A DNA stretch of 11,904 bases from an uncultured Eubacteriales bacterium (GTDB lineage: Bacteria; Bacillota; Clostridia; Oscillospirales; Butyricicoccaceae). Under the pieces are notes generated by a model. It did no database searches. It saw only the letters and a program-made list of their open reading frames with translations, and was not told where the DNA came from. Shown here piece after piece: positions 1 to 7,807 of this stretch (positions are counted from its first letter, which is position 1; each line of letters opens with the position of its first letter). The DNA lies in assembly GCA_934636325.1 (NCBI GenBank), contig CAKUAK010000117.1, forward strand, positions 1 to 11,904, given 5' to 3'. Position numbers and translations under genes: made by a program.

Positions 1-25
1 GTGCTTTTGCTTACTGCCGCGCCGC

Positions 26-54
26 TTGAAAATAACGGGGGAATATGGTAAAAT
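26..54 (+). promoter_or_regulatory. Sigma-A-type promoter of the smc operon
   Basis: TTGAAA at 26-31 and TAAAAT at 49-54 are separated by exactly 17 nt. Each hexamer matches the vegetative consensus at 5 of 6 positions. A TG dinucleotide at 46-47, one base before the -10 box, makes it an extended -10. Transcription would start near position 61, giving a leader of about 40 nt before smc. This is inferred from motif and spacing only. No other candidate of similar quality was seen in the first 100 bases. Confidence 0.65.
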
Positions 55-100
55 AAACTGAATTATTGTACGTTCGGCCAAAGCGAAGGGAGGGGCGGAT

Positions 101-3100
101 ATGAATCTCAAATCAATAGTGATCCAGGGCTTCAAGTCCTTTCCCGACAAGACAGAGCTGACCTTCAGCCCCGGGATAACGGCGGTCGTCGGCCCCAACG
201 GAAGCGGAAAATCCAATATAGCCGACGCCATACGCTGGGTGCTGGGCGAGCAGTCGCCGCGAACCCTGCGCGGCGGCAGGATGGAGGATGTCATCTTCGG
301 CGGCACATCGGGCAGATCGCCCATGGGCTTCTGCGAGGTCTCGCTGACGGTCGACAACAGCGACCGTTCGGTCGATCTTGATTATTCAGAAGTCACGGTA
401 ACCCGACGCTATAACCGGTCGGGCGAAAATAACTTTTATATAAACCGCCGCCCGGCCCGACTCAAGGATGTGCGGGAGCTTTTCATGGATACAGGACTTG
501 GCCGTGATGGGTATTCTATGATAGGTCAGGGGCGGATCGACGAGATACTGTCGGTCAAGAGCACCGACCGCCGCGAGATATTCGACGAAGCCGCCGGCAT
601 AAGCAAGGTGCGTCTGCGCAAGGAAGAGAGCCTGCGCAGGCTGGCCCAGGCCGAGGATAATCTTGTCAGGGTCAGGGATGTCATAGCCGAGCTCGAGGAT
701 CGCGTGACCCCTCTGCGCGCCCAGGCCGAAAAGGCGAGGCGTTTCCTGCTGCTGCGCGACGAGCTCCGTGTGATAGAGGTATCGGATATACTCGACAGCC
801 TCGGCGAGCTTGATGAACAGATAAAACGCAATGATATAGATCTGGCCAATGCCGAAAGGCTGCTTTCGGCCAGAAAGAGCGAGCTTGACGCGCTCTATGA
901 GAAAAACGCCGGCTTTGCCGAGCGTATGCGCCGCCAGGACGAGCTTCTCGAGCAGGAGCGTGCCGGGCGTGAAGAGCTCGGATGCCGGATATCCGACGTG
1001 ACATCAGAGCTTGCCGTCAAACAGGCCAATCTTAAAAATGCCGGGGATAACCGCGAGGCCCGGGCCAGAGAGTCGGCCGAGACCTCGCGCCGTATGGCAG
1101 AGATAAGGGGTCAGCTTGAAGAGAAGGACAGCCGCATAGCAAAGCTCGATTCCGAGATATCCGAATGCGGAAAGAGTATCGAATCCCTTTCCGAGGACAT
1201 CGAAAGGGCCGGGCGTCAGGCGCGGGGCAAGGCCGAAAAGATCGACGCTCTGCGCGCCGGATACGCTATGCTAAAGGATGAGCAGCAGAAGAAGCTGGCG
1301 CAGGCCATGTCGATAGAGGCGACGGTCAAAGAGCTTGAGGAACGGGGCGAATCGGGCTTCTGGCAGCATAGAGACGCCGCCGAACGGCTCGAGCGGCGAA
1401 AGGCCGAGCTCGAAGAGATATCGGAAAGGCTCAAAGAGGCCGAAGGAAGGCTTGAAGAGATAAAAAATGCCGTCGGCGGATCGGATATGATGATCGGCGT
1501 CAGGCGTCAGAAGCTGGAAAAGGCGCTTGAACGCCGCCGGGACGCAGAACGCGCCCTCAACGCGGCCGAGGACAGGCTCAATATGCTGCGGGGACTTCAG
1601 CAGGATTACGAGGGCTTTTCTTACGCCGTAAGGCGCATAATGCAGGCCGGAAAGGGTCTTTCGGGCATACACGGCCCGCTGTCGTCCCTCATAAGGGTCG
1701 ATGATAAATATGCCGCCGCCGTCGAGACGGCCCTCGGCGCGGCCATGCAGAACATCGTTGTCGATGACGAAAGAGGCGCCAAATCGGCCATAGGTTATCT
1801 TAAGGCCAACAATTTCGGCAGAGCCACATTCCTGCCCCTCACCTCGATAAAGCCAAGATGGCAGAGCCGAAGGCAGCTTGAGGGCGACAGGGGCTTCTGC
1901 GGATATGCCGACGGGCTGGTGCAGCACGACGGGAAATACAGGAATATAATATCCAGCTTCCTCGGCACGACGGCCGTTGTCGATAACATAGATAACGCCG
2001 TCGATATGGGCAGAAAATACCGATATGCCTTCAGAATAGTCACGCTGGACGGACAGCTGATAAGCGCGGGCGGTGCCATGACCGGCGGCAGCATGGCCAA
2101 AAGCACCGGTACGCTCAGCCGGGCCAACGAGATCGAGCGTCTGGAACGCGGCCTTGACGATATGCGCCGCAGCCTTGAGGGATCAAGATCGGCGGCCGAG
2201 AAGGCACAGAGAGAGGTCTCGGAGGCCGAATATAGACGAAGGACGCTTGGGGATGAGCTGCACGCCGCCGAGACCGAGATCGCAGGTCTGACCTCCGACA
2301 GGGATCACGGAAAAGACGATGTTAAAGCTCTTGAAGAGACGATAGCCTCCTTCGAAAGCGAGAAAAGCCAGCTCTCCGGGCGCATCGAAGGGCTCGGAAG
2401 AGAAAAGGCCGGGCTGGAAAAAGAGGCCGCCGAGCTGGAGGCCCGGGCGGCCGGCGCCATGAAGGAGGCCGAAGAGCTTTCGGCCGAGAGCCGCGGTGAC
2501 GATGATGCGGCCTCCGGGCTTGAAGAGAAAATGACCTCGGCCAGGCTGCGTCTCGGCGCACTCAATGCCGAGCGCACCGCGGCCGAAGAGTCGCGGGGCA
2601 TGCTGGTCGAAATGGCGGCCCGGTATGAGGAAGAGCTGCGGCGCAGGGAGCAGCAGGCCAGGGCCTCGAGTGACGAGATATCGGCGCTCAAGGAAGAGAT
2701 AGAGGCCGCCCGTGTCCGGGTCGAGACCCTTGAAAAACAGCGGGAAGAAAGTGGCAAAAGGATCGATATTCTCACTCAGGAGCGTCTGCGCATCGATGGA
2801 GAAAAGGCACGAGCCGACAGGGCTATACAGAATAAAAACAACGAGATGCTTTCGCAGGAACGTGAGCGCTTGCAGCTCGAAACCAGAAAGAAGACCCTGG
2901 CCGACAGTCATGCGGCCATGCTCGACCGCATGTGGGAGGCCTATGAGCTGACGCGGGCCACGGCCGCCGCCATATATAAAAAGGTGGCCGACCGGAAACA
3001 GGCAGTGCGCAGGATATCGGAGCTCAAGGCGGCGATAAAGGCGCTGGGCAGCGTCAATATAGACGCCGCCAGCGAGTTTGAAGAGGTCAACGCCAGGTAT

Positions 3101-3670
3101 GAGTTCATGACGGCCCAACGGGATGATCTCGAAAAGGCGCGTGATGATCTGAGGCAGGTCATAAAACGTCTGACCGATAATATGTCGGAGGCCTTTTCGG
3201 ACAGCTTCAAGAAGATAAACGAATCCTTTTCGATCACCTTTGCCGAGATATTCGGCGGAGGAAAGGCATATCTTGAGCTTGAGGACGAAAAGGATATCCT
3301 TGGGTGCGGCATAGATATAAGCGTCGAGCTGCCCGGAAAGGGCAGAAGAGCCATATCGCTGCTTTCGGGCGGCGAGCGGGCCTTTGTCGCCATCGCCCTA
3401 TATTTTGCCATAATAAAGGTCAAGCCGACCCCATTCTGCGTTATGGACGAGATCGACGCCGCCCTTGACGAGATAAATGTGACCCGGTTTACCGAGTATA
3501 TGCAGCGGCTGTGCCGCGATACACAGTTCATCGTCATAACCCATCGCCGTGGGACGATGGAGGGATGTGATATACTGTATGGCGCGACCATGCAGGAGCA
3601 GGGCGTGACGCGGCTGCTCAAGCTCGATGTGCGCGAAGCAGAAACGCGGCTAAAAATGAAACTCAGCTGA
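101..3670 (+). CDS. smc: Chromosome segregation ATPase SMC
   Basis: This 1189-residue protein is the core of the bacterial condensin (with ScpA and ScpB), which compacts and separates replicated chromosomes. The N-terminal head has the Walker A motif GPNGSGKS at residues 31-38. A long Glu/Ala/Arg-rich coiled coil runs from about 165 to 510. The hinge lies at about 522-664, beginning GIHGP and ending in the glycine-rich AGGAMTGGS. A second coiled coil runs to about 1020. The C-terminal head carries the ABC signature LSGGE at 1088-1092 and Walker B CVMDEID at 1113-1119, with E1117 as the expected catalytic glutamate. Length and domain order are those of complete SMC proteins. The ATG at 101 follows a strong GGGAGG site at 88-93 with 7 nt spacing. 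It is the first gene of the operon; ftsY follows after 13 nt, a classic smc-ftsY pairing. Confidence 0.98.
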   Translation: MNLKSIVIQGFKSFPDKTELTFSPGITAVVGPNGSGKSNIADAIRWVLGEQSPRTLRGGRMEDVIFGGTSGRSPMGFCEVSLTVDNSDRSVDLDYSEVTVTRRYNRSGENNFYINRRPARLKDVRELFMDTGLGRDGYSMIGQGRIDEILSVKSTDRREIFDEAAGISKVRLRKEESLRRLAQAEDNLVRVRDVIAELEDRVTPLRAQAEKARRFLLLRDELRVIEVSDILDSLGELDEQIKRNDIDLANAERLLSARKSELDALYEKNAGFAERMRRQDELLEQERAGREELGCRISDVTSELAVKQANLKNAGDNREARARESAETSRRMAEIRGQLEEKDSRIAKLDSEISECGKSIESLSEDIERAGRQARGKAEKIDALRAGYAMLKDEQQKKLAQAMSIEATVKELEERGESGFWQHRDAAERLERRKAELEEISERLKEAEGRLEEIKNAVGGSDMMIGVRRQKLEKALERRRDAERALNAAEDRLNMLRGLQQDYEGFSYAVRRIMQAGKGLSGIHGPLSSLIRVDDKYAAAVETALGAAMQNIVVDDERGAKSAIGYLKANNFGRATFLPLTSIKPRWQSRRQLEGDRGFCGYADGLVQHDGKYRNIISSFLGTTAVVDNIDNAVDMGRKYRYAFRIVTLDGQLISAGGAMTGGSMAKSTGTLSRANEIERLERGLDDMRRSLEGSRSAAEKAQREVSEAEYRRRTLGDELHAAETEIAGLTSDRDHGKDDVKALEETIASFESEKSQLSGRIEGLGREKAGLEKEAAELEARAAGAMKEAEELSAESRGDDDAASGLEEKMTSARLRLGALNAERTAAEESRGMLVEMAARYEEELRRREQQARASSDEISALKEEIEAARVRVETLEKQREESGKRIDILTQERLRIDGEKARADRAIQNKNNEMLSQERERLQLETRKKTLADSHAAMLDRMWEAYELTRATAAAIYKKVADRKQAVRRISELKAAIKALGSVNIDAASEFEEVNARYEFMTAQRDDLEKARDDLRQVIKRLTDNMSEAFSDSFKKINESFSITFAEIFGGGKAYLELEDEKDILGCGIDISVELPGKGRRAISLLSGGERAFVAIALYFAIIKVKPTPFCVMDEIDAALDEINVTRFTEYMQRLCRDTQFIVITHRRGTMEGCDILYGATMQEQGVTRLLKLDVREAETRLKMKLS

Positions 3671-3683
3671 CAGGAGAATTACT

Positions 3684-4589
3684 ATGGGATTTTTTTACAA
3701 AATCAGAGAGGGCCTGAAAAAGACAAAGGAATCAGCCCAGAACAATGTCAACGCGGTGCTGGCCACCTTCAGAAAGGTCGACGAGGAGATGCTCTCCGAG
3801 CTTGAGGACAGCCTTATCCTCGCCGATATCGGCGCCGAGCTTTCGATGGAGACGGTCGACGAGCTGCGCGAACGCGCCAAGCTCAAGAATCTTCAGGATG
3901 AAGAAAGCATAAAGCAGGAGCTCTGCGATATACTCGTCGGCAAGATGAAGCCCAACACCGGGCTCTGCCTTGAAACAAAGCCGTCGGTCATCCTTGTCGT
4001 CGGCGTAAACGGCGTCGGCAAGACGACCAGCATAGGCAAGCTGGGCCAGAAGCTGACCGGAGAGGGCAAAAAGGTGCTTTTCGCCGCCGCCGATACCTTC
4101 AGGGCCGCAGCCGCCGACCAGCTTTCGATCTGGGCGCAGCGCTGCGGCGCCGATATAGTCCGCCATGCCGAGGGCGCCGACCCGTCGGCCGTCATATTTG
4201 ACGCCATCACGGCGGCCAGGGCCAGGGGCTGTGACGTCGTCATATGCGATACGGCCGGAAGGCTGCACAATAAAAAGAATCTTATGAACGAGCTTGCCAA
4301 GATGGACCGCGTCATCGACCGCGAGCTGCCCGGGGCGTCAAAGGAGACACTTCTGGTCATTGACGCGACGACCGGACAGAACGGCGTTATCCAGGCCGAG
4401 AGCTTCAACGAGGCCTGCACGCTGACCGGGATAGTCCTGACAAAGCTGGACGGCACGGCGAAAGGCGGCATAGTCATCAATATCTCCAACAAGCTGGGAG
4501 TGCCGGTCAAGTTCGTCGGCGTCGGAGAGACGGCCGACGATCTGCTGGAGTTCGAGCCACAGGAGTTTGTCAAGGCGTTTTTTGAATAG
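3684..4589 (+). CDS. ftsY: Signal recognition particle receptor FtsY
   Basis: This is the membrane-associated SRP receptor GTPase. It pairs with Ffh to deliver ribosomes making membrane or secreted proteins to the Sec translocon. In the 301 residues, a helical N domain (about 1-95) is followed by the G domain: G1 GVNGVGKTTS at 107-116, the insertion-box motif DTFRAAAADQL, G3 DTAGRL at 189-194, G4 TKLDG at 253-257, and the closing loop GVGETADDL from 279. The acidic N-terminal A domain of enterobacterial FtsY is absent, as is usual for the short form. No transmembrane segment is apparent. The ATG lies 7 nt after GGAG (3673-3676). It sits 13 nt after smc and 16 nt before rph, so it is clearly co-transcribed. 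FtsY and Ffh are paralogues, but the ending right after the G5 region, with no methionine-rich M domain, identifies FtsY. Confidence 0.97.
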   Translation: MGFFYKIREGLKKTKESAQNNVNAVLATFRKVDEEMLSELEDSLILADIGAELSMETVDELRERAKLKNLQDEESIKQELCDILVGKMKPNTGLCLETKPSVILVVGVNGVGKTTSIGKLGQKLTGEGKKVLFAAADTFRAAAADQLSIWAQRCGADIVRHAEGADPSAVIFDAITAARARGCDVVICDTAGRLHNKKNLMNELAKMDRVIDRELPGASKETLLVIDATTGQNGVIQAESFNEACTLTGIVLTKLDGTAKGGIVINISNKLGVPVKFVGVGETADDLLEFEPQEFVKAFFE

Positions 4590-4605
4590 AAAGGCGATAA
4601 CAGAA

Positions 4606-5340
4606 ATGCGAGCAGACGGAAGAAAAGAGAGCACACAGCTCAGGCCAGTCAGGATGACGGCCGGATTTATAAAATACCCCGAGGGCTCTGTCCTTATCGA
4701 GTGGGGCAACACAAGGGTGATATGCAACGCAACCATCGAGGACCGCGTTCCGCCCTTTTTGAAGGATACCGGAAAGGGTTGGGTCACGGCCGAGTATTCC
4801 ATGCTGCCCCGCGCCACCCAGACCCGCACGCCGAGAGATATCGGCAAGCTCAAGCTGTCCGGGCGCAGCGCCGAGATCCAGCGCCTTATTGGCCGGGCCC
4901 TTCGGTCGGTATGCGACCTCGAAGCCCTCGGCGAGAGGATGATAACCATCGACTGCGACGTCATACAGGCCGATGGAGGCACAAGATGTGCCTCGATAAC
5001 CGGCGGCTTCTGCGCGCTGGCGATAGCCCTTAACGGTCTTAAAGAGCAGGGCCTTATCGACCGTATACCGCTGCGGGATTATGCCGCAGCGGTCAGCGTC
5101 GGAATAGTCGACGGTCAGCCTCTCTGCGATCTTTGCTATGAAGAGGACAGCGGCGGAGAGGTCGATTTCAACTTCATCATGACCGGAAGCGGAGATATAA
5201 TAGAGCTTCAGGGCACGGGCGAAGAGCGGCCTTTTACCAAAAAAGAGCTCGACGCCATGTACGACATGGCCGGACAGGCCATAGCCCAACTGACCGACAT
5301 GCAGAAAAAGCTGCTTGAAGAAGAGGGAGTCAGGATATGA
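4606..5340 (+). CDS. rph: Ribonuclease PH
   Basis: This is a phosphorolytic 3'-5' exoribonuclease that trims the 3' ends of tRNA precursors and other structured RNAs, releasing nucleoside diphosphates; the family forms hexameric rings. I choose the ATG at 4606 over the upstream in-frame TTG at 4567. It gives the family-typical N-terminus MRADGR...LRPV, lies downstream of AAAGG (4590-4594), and leaves a 16-nt gap after ftsY instead of an overlap. The protein is then 244 residues, a normal full length. Recognisable motifs are the phosphate-binding region GRSAEIQRLIGR (86-97), DCDVIQADGGTR (116-127), and an EDSGGEVDFNFIMTG block near the C-terminus where family acidic catalytic residues reside. 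The stop overlaps the rdgB start (ATGA), implying translational coupling; rph-rdgB is a common pair. Confidence 0.96.
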   Translation: MRADGRKESTQLRPVRMTAGFIKYPEGSVLIEWGNTRVICNATIEDRVPPFLKDTGKGWVTAEYSMLPRATQTRTPRDIGKLKLSGRSAEIQRLIGRALRSVCDLEALGERMITIDCDVIQADGGTRCASITGGFCALAIALNGLKEQGLIDRIPLRDYAAAVSVGIVDGQPLCDLCYEEDSGGEVDFNFIMTGSGDIIELQGTGEERPFTKKELDAMYDMAGQAIAQLTDMQKKLLEEEGVRI

Positions 5341-5927
5341 AGCTGGTGCTGGCGAGCAATAATAAAAAGAAGCTGGGTGAGATGTCGGACATACTGTCCG
5401 GCATGGGGCACAGCGTCGTTTCGATGGCCGAAGCCGGGATAGACAGCCAGCCGGAGGAAACCGGAGAGACCTTTGAAGAAAACGCCATGATAAAGGCGGA
5501 AGCCGCAATGCGGTGCTGCGGCCTGCCCTGCATAGCCGACGATTCGGGTCTCATGGTCGACGCGCTGGGCGGCGACCCGGGGGTATATTCGGCAAGATAC
5601 TGCGAGGGCAGCGACCTCGACCGGGTCATGTTCCTTCTCAAAAACATGGAGGGAAAAAGCGACCGCAGGGCCAGGTTCGTTTCGGCCATAGCCTGTGTTT
5701 TCCCCGACGGCCGGACGATATGCGCCCGGGGCGAGTGCCCGGGAGAGATATTGACCACCCTTGAGGGCGAAGGCGGCTTCGGCTATGATCCGGTGTTTTA
5801 TCTTCCGCAGGAGGGCATGACCTTTGCCCAGATGCCGGCCGAAAAGAAGAATCTTATATCCCACAGGGCGGCTGCCATGCGGGAGTTCTGTGAAAAACTC
5901 AAAAAGATGCAAAGCGAGGAAATATAA
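5337..5927 (+). CDS. rdgB: Non-canonical purine NTP pyrophosphatase (RdgB/HAM1 family)
   Basis: This enzyme hydrolyses dITP, ITP and XTP to monophosphates plus pyrophosphate, keeping deaminated purines out of DNA and RNA. The 196-residue protein starts with the family signature SNNKKK (8-13 region), followed by ETGETFEENAMIKA and then ADDSGLMVDALGGDPGVYSA. These form the nucleotide- and metal-binding pocket, with the paired aspartates of ADDSG. The C-terminal half has GGFGYDPVF and KKNLISHRAAA, both family hallmarks. The start overlaps the rph stop by 4 nt (ATGA), with a GGGAG ribosome binding site at 5325-5329 inside rph. Its TAA shares one base with the yhbY ATG, so translation of the three genes is probably coupled. 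Nothing is missing or unusual. Confidence 0.96.
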   Translation: MKLVLASNNKKKLGEMSDILSGMGHSVVSMAEAGIDSQPEETGETFEENAMIKAEAAMRCCGLPCIADDSGLMVDALGGDPGVYSARYCEGSDLDRVMFLLKNMEGKSDRRARFVSAIACVFPDGRTICARGECPGEILTTLEGEGGFGYDPVFYLPQEGMTFAQMPAEKKNLISHRAAAMREFCEKLKKMQSEEI

Positions 5928-6223
5928 TGCTGACAAGCAAGCAGAGGGCCTTTTTAAGAGGAAAGGCCAACACGATAGACGCCATATTCCAGATCGGCAA
6001 GGGCGGCATAAACGATAACTTCCTGTCCCAGCTGAGCGACGCTCTCGACGCCCGCGAGCTCGTCAAGATAAAGGTGCTCGAAAGCTCGATGCTGACCTCG
6101 CGCGAGGCCTCCGAAGCCATCTGCGAGGCCACGGGCGCCGACCCGGTGCAGTGCATCGGAACAAAGCTGGTCATATACAGGCCCGCCCCCGAAAAGCCGG
6201 TCATCATGCTTCCGAAGGCATAG
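5927..6223 (+). CDS. yhbY: Ribosome-associated RNA-binding protein YhbY (CRM domain)
   Basis: This 98-residue, single-domain protein belongs to the YhbY/CRS1-YhbY (CRM) family. Bacterial members bind pre-50S particles or rRNA and are thought to help large-subunit assembly. It opens with LTSKQRAFLRGKAN, typical of the family, and has the conserved basic GxxG-type loop GKGG at residues 24-27. An LxxARELVKIKVL segment and a terminal GTKLVIYRP strand follow; this pattern is diagnostic. The ATG overlaps the rdgB stop by one base (TAATG) and has GAGGA at 5916-5920, 6 nt upstream. It lies 4 nt before nadD, as in the yhbY-nadD-yqeK-rsfS order of many Firmicutes. The precise role is inferred from the family. 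Confidence 0.93.
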   Translation: MLTSKQRAFLRGKANTIDAIFQIGKGGINDNFLSQLSDALDARELVKIKVLESSMLTSREASEAICEATGADPVQCIGTKLVIYRPAPEKPVIMLPKA

Positions 6224-6227
6224 GGAT

Positions 6228-6830
6228 ATGCAGCGTATAGCTATCTTCGGCGGGACCTTCAACCCGCCGCATATGGGGCATATATCGGCGGCCAGGGCGT
6301 GTGTAGAGAGCCTCAGGCTCAATAAGCTGCTCATGATACCGACAAACATCCCGCCCCACAAAAAGCTGCCAGAGGGATCTCCGTCGCCTGTGCAGCGCCT
6401 TGAAATGACGGCCATAGCCGCATCCATGATTCCCATGGCCGAGGCCTGCGCCATCGAGATAGAGCGAAGCGGCCCGAGCTATACCGCCGATACGGCGGCA
6501 GAGATAAAGGCACTCTATCCCGAAAGCTGCCTTTGGCTGGTCATCGGCACCGATATGCTCGAGAGCTTCGAGCGCTGGCGCGAGCCGGATAAGATAGCCT
6601 CTATCTGCCGCCTTGCCGCCGTTGCCAGGGGCGAACAGGATGGGCGGCTTATCGCCGAGCAGGCGGAAAGGCTCAGAAAAAGCATAGGCGCGAGGGTAGA
6701 CATCATCTATAACCGTGTCATCGAGGGCAGCTCGACCGATTTCCGCGAGGGCAGGGCAGAGCGGCTCGTTCCGTCGGAGATAAGGCGGTTTATCAAAAAG
6801 AACGGTCTTTATGGAGAAAATAATGGATAA
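6228..6830 (+). CDS. nadD: Nicotinate-nucleotide adenylyltransferase NadD
   Basis: NadD joins nicotinate mononucleotide and ATP to make nicotinate adenine dinucleotide, the penultimate step of NAD synthesis. The 200-residue protein shows the nucleotidyltransferase signature GGTFNPPHMGH at 8-18, whose HxGH binds the ATP phosphates. It also has the internal LVIGTDMLESFERW segment and the C-terminal SSTDFR...LVPSEIRRFI block that completes the ATP site. Spacing from yhbY is 4 nt. A weak AAGG-type site at 6215-6218 sits about 9 nt before the ATG, so translation may depend partly on ribosomes finishing yhbY. Its end overlaps the chosen yqeK start by 8 nt. The nadD-yqeK pairing is a long-standing Firmicutes arrangement. 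Confidence 0.96.
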   Translation: MQRIAIFGGTFNPPHMGHISAARACVESLRLNKLLMIPTNIPPHKKLPEGSPSPVQRLEMTAIAASMIPMAEACAIEIERSGPSYTADTAAEIKALYPESCLWLVIGTDMLESFERWREPDKIASICRLAAVARGEQDGRLIAEQAERLRKSIGARVDIIYNRVIEGSSTDFREGRAERLVPSEIRRFIKKNGLYGENNG

Positions 6831-7776
6831 ATACGATGATCTTCGGGAAGAGATCAGGCCCTATCTGACCGAAAAGCGGTATCAGCATACGCTGCGGTGC
6901 TGCGATATGGCGCTGCGGCTGGCCGACAGATGGGGATGCAGCCGCGACGACGCGGCGAGGGCCGCGCTGCTCCACGATATAACAAAAAAACTATCTGACC
7001 AAGAGCAATTGAAATTGTGCGATAAGTATGGCATAATAAATAAATACTCGGAGCAGGAGTTCGGGACCCTTATACACGCCGATACAGCGGCCGCGCTGGC
7101 GGGCGATGTCTTCGGCATGCCGGGGCATATCTGCCGCGCCATCGCGCTTCACACGCTGGGCGGCACGGATATGACGCTGCTCGACAAGATCATCTATCTT
7201 GCCGACACCTGTGAAGAGGGCCGCGATTATCCCGGAGTAGAGGACATACGACGGATGGCCTTCGAGGATATCGACAGGGCCATGCTCATGAGCCTCGAAA
7301 GCACGATACGGAACGTGCGCGACAGGGGCGGCGTTCCCAACGACCAAAGCCGTCAGGCGGCCGACGCCATAAGGGCCGCGATAGAAGAAAGGGAGAAAAC
7401 AATGGAGCCTAAAAACCTTGAACCCAGAGAGCTGCTTGACGAGATCGTCAGGATAGCCGACAGCCGCAAGGCCCGTGATCTTGTCGCCATGGAGGTCGCC
7501 GATCAGACGACGCTGGCCGATTATTTTGTCATTATGACAGGTACGTCGACGACACATATAAGGGCCCTGTGCGATGAGATAGAATATAAGCTCAAAGAGA
7601 GCTTCGGCATATATCCTCACCATACCGAGGGCATAACCTCCAACTGGATACTGATGGACTATACCACCGTCGTCGTCAATATCTTCATGAGCGATTCCAG
7701 AGAGATGTATGCTCTCGAACGCATGTGGGGCGATTCCCATCCGGTAGATCTCAGCGGACTTATCACGAAAGAATAA
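6823..7776 (+). CDS. Fused YqeK-type Ap4A hydrolase and ribosome silencing factor RsfS
   Basis: One 317-residue frame joins two proteins normally encoded separately. Residues about 1-190 are a YqeK-type HD-domain phosphohydrolase. The family cleaves diadenosine tetraphosphate symmetrically to ADP using a di-metal site; candidate ligands here are H22, H51-D52 in LLHDITK, H85, H110 and D128. Residues about 194-317 are RsfS (RsfA/YqeL/DUF143), which binds ribosomal protein uL14 and blocks subunit joining under starvation; it has VMTGTSTTHIRAL-like and LERMWGDSHPVDLS blocks. I prefer the ATG at 6823, with GGAG at 6813-6816 and 6 nt spacing, over the in-frame ATG at 6811, which lacks an upstream site. 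The join is short and unbroken. An internal start for RsfS alone exists at 7402. It overlaps nadD by 8 nt, and leuS follows 31 nt downstream. Confidence 0.92.
   Translation: MDKYDDLREEIRPYLTEKRYQHTLRCCDMALRLADRWGCSRDDAARAALLHDITKKLSDQEQLKLCDKYGIINKYSEQEFGTLIHADTAAALAGDVFGMPGHICRAIALHTLGGTDMTLLDKIIYLADTCEEGRDYPGVEDIRRMAFEDIDRAMLMSLESTIRNVRDRGGVPNDQSRQAADAIRAAIEEREKTMEPKNLEPRELLDEIVRIADSRKARDLVAMEVADQTTLADYFVIMTGTSTTHIRALCDEIEYKLKESFGIYPHHTEGITSNWILMDYTTVVVNIFMSDSREMYALERMWGDSHPVDLSGLITKE
7402..7776 (+). other. rsfS: Candidate internal start producing free RsfS (nested in the yqeK-rsfS fusion)
   Basis: Inside the fused gene, an in-frame ATG at 7402 is preceded by AAGGGAG at 7389-7395 with 6 nt spacing. 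This is as good a ribosome binding site as those of the neighbouring genes. Initiation here would give a 124-residue protein starting MEPKNLEPREL, close to the normal 105-120 residues of stand-alone RsfS, and with the expected DEIVRIADSRKARD N-terminal helix. The site may be a relic of the ancestral separate gene or an active second start. Whether free RsfS is made cannot be decided from sequence. Confidence 0.6.
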
Positions 7777-7807
7777 GATTTTCAATATATAAAAGGAAGT
7801 GCTTGCC

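Noticed and set aside
1..51. Possible C-terminal end of an upstream gene
   Set aside because: All three forward frames close within the first 60 bases (TAA at 49, TGA at 58, TGA at 25). The pieces are too short to recognise, so no gene can be supported.
2183..3118. Minus-strand open frame of 311 codons opposite smc
   Set aside because: It is antisense to the SMC coiled-coil and C-terminal region and has biased composition that mirrors Glu/Ala/Arg codons. It has no ribosome binding site or known domain.
4567..4605. Upstream TTG start for rph overlapping ftsY
   Set aside because: It would add 13 residues not typical of RNase PH. The ATG at 4606 gives the standard MRADGR N-terminus and has a purine-rich site upstream.
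7777..7807. T-box leader for leuS
   Set aside because: The gap is only 31 nt, far too short for a T-box with specifier stem and antiterminator, and no hairpin is visible.
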